Part shown: piece by piece, positions 39,928-40,619 of the stretch
Position numbering within the stretch: position 1 is the first letter of the stretch
How the letters are laid out: the number at the start of each line of letters is the position of its first letter
Source: Gemmatimonadota bacterium
Lineage (GTDB): Bacteria > Gemmatimonadota > Gemmatimonadetes > Gemmatimonadales > Gemmatimonadaceae
NCBI GenBank assembly: GCA_028287285.1
Contig: JAQBPY010000332.1
Span: 1 to 40,619 of the forward strand
DNA: 40,619 bases
Direction: 5' to 3'
Program-made: the position numbers and the translations under genes
The notes under the pieces: model-generated
Database searches by the model: none
Told to the model about the DNA's origin: nothing
What the model saw: only the letters and a program-made list of their open reading frames with translations

Positions 39928-40619
39928 TCAGTCGGAGCCTGCGATATAGGTCTGGATCATCGTGCGCCAATAGGGCCAATCATGTGACCAGCCATCCCAG
40001 ATGCGCAGCGCGTGCCAGATACGGCGAGACCAGAGCAATCCTGAAAAGTATTCGCTATTGCCACGCAGGGCGTCGTCGCGCCCGATGGCAACGATGATGT
40101 CGAGCCGTGCCATCGCCGCCAGCCGATCCGGATTCTGCTCGGCCATTACCAACTCGGCGGGGTTGAATGGCAGGATGTGCTCGTCGGTGTACCCGTCCGT
40201 GACTTCGCGGATGTCGTACACGCCGCTCAAGCCAATGGCGCGGCCAACGAGCTCGGGATACCGAAGGGCGAACGACATCGCGTGGAAAGCGCCGAAGCTC
40301 GCGCCCGCGGTGATGAGAAACGGATTGTCGTTCTTCGACTGCGTGAGCGGAAACACCTCTTCGCGAATGTACGCGTCGTATCTCGCATGATACCGCGCGC
40401 GATCTGCCGGGTGCTTCCGCTTGGCGTACCAGCTGTCCGCGTCCACACTGTCCACGCAATAAAGCTGCAGCCATCCTTTCTCGAGGTGTTCGCCGAGCGC
40501 CTCGATCATGCCGCGGTCTTCCCATTCGAAGAATCGCCCCATGGAGCTCGGGAAGACGATCACGCGTGCCCCGGCGTGCCCGAAAACAAGGAGATCCATG
40601 TCCCTGTCGAGTCTCGGGC
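39928..40619 (-). CDS. Esterase-family alpha/beta hydrolase (COG4947-like), 5' end outside the window
   Basis: The frame stays open past the ATG at 40599 to the window edge, and residues before it (RLDRD, then MDLLVFGHAGARVIVFPS) match the usual position 10-20 residues inside such proteins, so the true start lies beyond 40619. The nucleophile elbow is GASFGAF, a late catalytic His is in WDGWSHDWPYW, and FFEWEDRGM is a family block. This esterase family often occurs beside ATP-grasp genes. It may cleave or activate an ester in the same pathway as the ligases. Confidence 0.85.
   Translation of the reverse strand, partial: PRLDRDMDLLVFGHAGARVIVFPSSMGRFFEWEDRGMIEALGEHLEKGWLQLYCVDSVDADSWYAKRKHPADRARYHARYDAYIREEVFPLTQSKNDNPFLITAGASFGAFHAMSFALRYPELVGRAIGLSGVYDIREVTDGYTDEHILPFNPAELVMAEQNPDRLAAMARLDIIVAIGRDDALRGNSEYFSGLLWSRRIWHALRIWDGWSHDWPYWRTMIQTYIAGSD

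Overview
The window is a dense, high-GC stretch of bacterial chromosome, mostly coded on the minus strand. It looks like a member of the Gemmatimonadota (my inference from protein style, base composition and gene content; no rRNA marker is present). No tRNA, rRNA, CRISPR array, integrase or transposase was seen.

Layout. (1) 1-9221, minus strand: a central-carbon and regulatory run read as transaldolase, pyruvate kinase, an MBL-fold hydrolase, glucose-6-phosphate isomerase, class II fructose-bisphosphate aldolase, a small ChpT-like histidine protein, an NtrC-type sigma-54 response regulator, a YtxH protein and the start of a YihY/BrkB membrane protein. Many of these genes abut or overlap. (2) 9260-14431: a PQQ-type sugar dehydrogenase, a beta-barrel protein, two L,D-transpeptidases, a DinB-like protein and a TRIC-type channel. 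(3) 14513-19754: two exported peptidases, an M1 aminopeptidase and a lipoprotein that fuses an M28 aminopeptidase to an M49 (dipeptidyl-peptidase III-like) domain. (4) 19809-23557: small membrane protein, beta-carbonic anhydrase, two tandem FKBP lipoproteins, DEAD-box helicase. (5) 23593-24870: a VapBC-like toxin-antitoxin pair divergent from a SET-domain methyltransferase gene, with back-to-back promoters sharing one palindromic -35. (6) 24878-28869: small hypotheticals, then a MarR - DoxX - two-domain VOC dioxygenase unit resembling the quinone/catechol-stress operons of Bacillus; a 12-bp operator-like sequence occurs in front of both marR and doxX. (7) 28870-29792: the only long gene-poor stretch, holding a MITE-like palindromic element. 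(8) 29793-33541: a CotH-like secreted protein coupled to a DUF4956 membrane protein, divergent from a PafA-like phosphatase. (9) 33703-40619, minus strand: a probable long operon that starts beyond the right edge with a COG4947-type esterase, then an ATP-grasp ligase, a circularly permuted ATP-grasp ligase, a YbdK/GCS2 carboxylate-amine ligase and a class I glutamine-amidotransferase-like gamma-glutamyl hydrolase, followed by four small overlapping genes (DUF2911, DUF3303-like, VOC, DUF1697).

The best candidate for an undescribed system is region 9: three amide-bond-forming enzymes, one gamma-glutamyl hydrolase and one esterase in a row suggest a pathway that builds and trims a small peptide-like or amide metabolite of unknown structure. 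Other points of note are the M28-M49 fusion, the shared MarR operator, leaderless-type promoters, an in-frame stop near the start of the YihY gene, and a family of short REP-like hairpin repeats placed in gaps between genes.

All calls rest on reading the translations and the DNA by eye; family names come from motif recognition, not from database searches.
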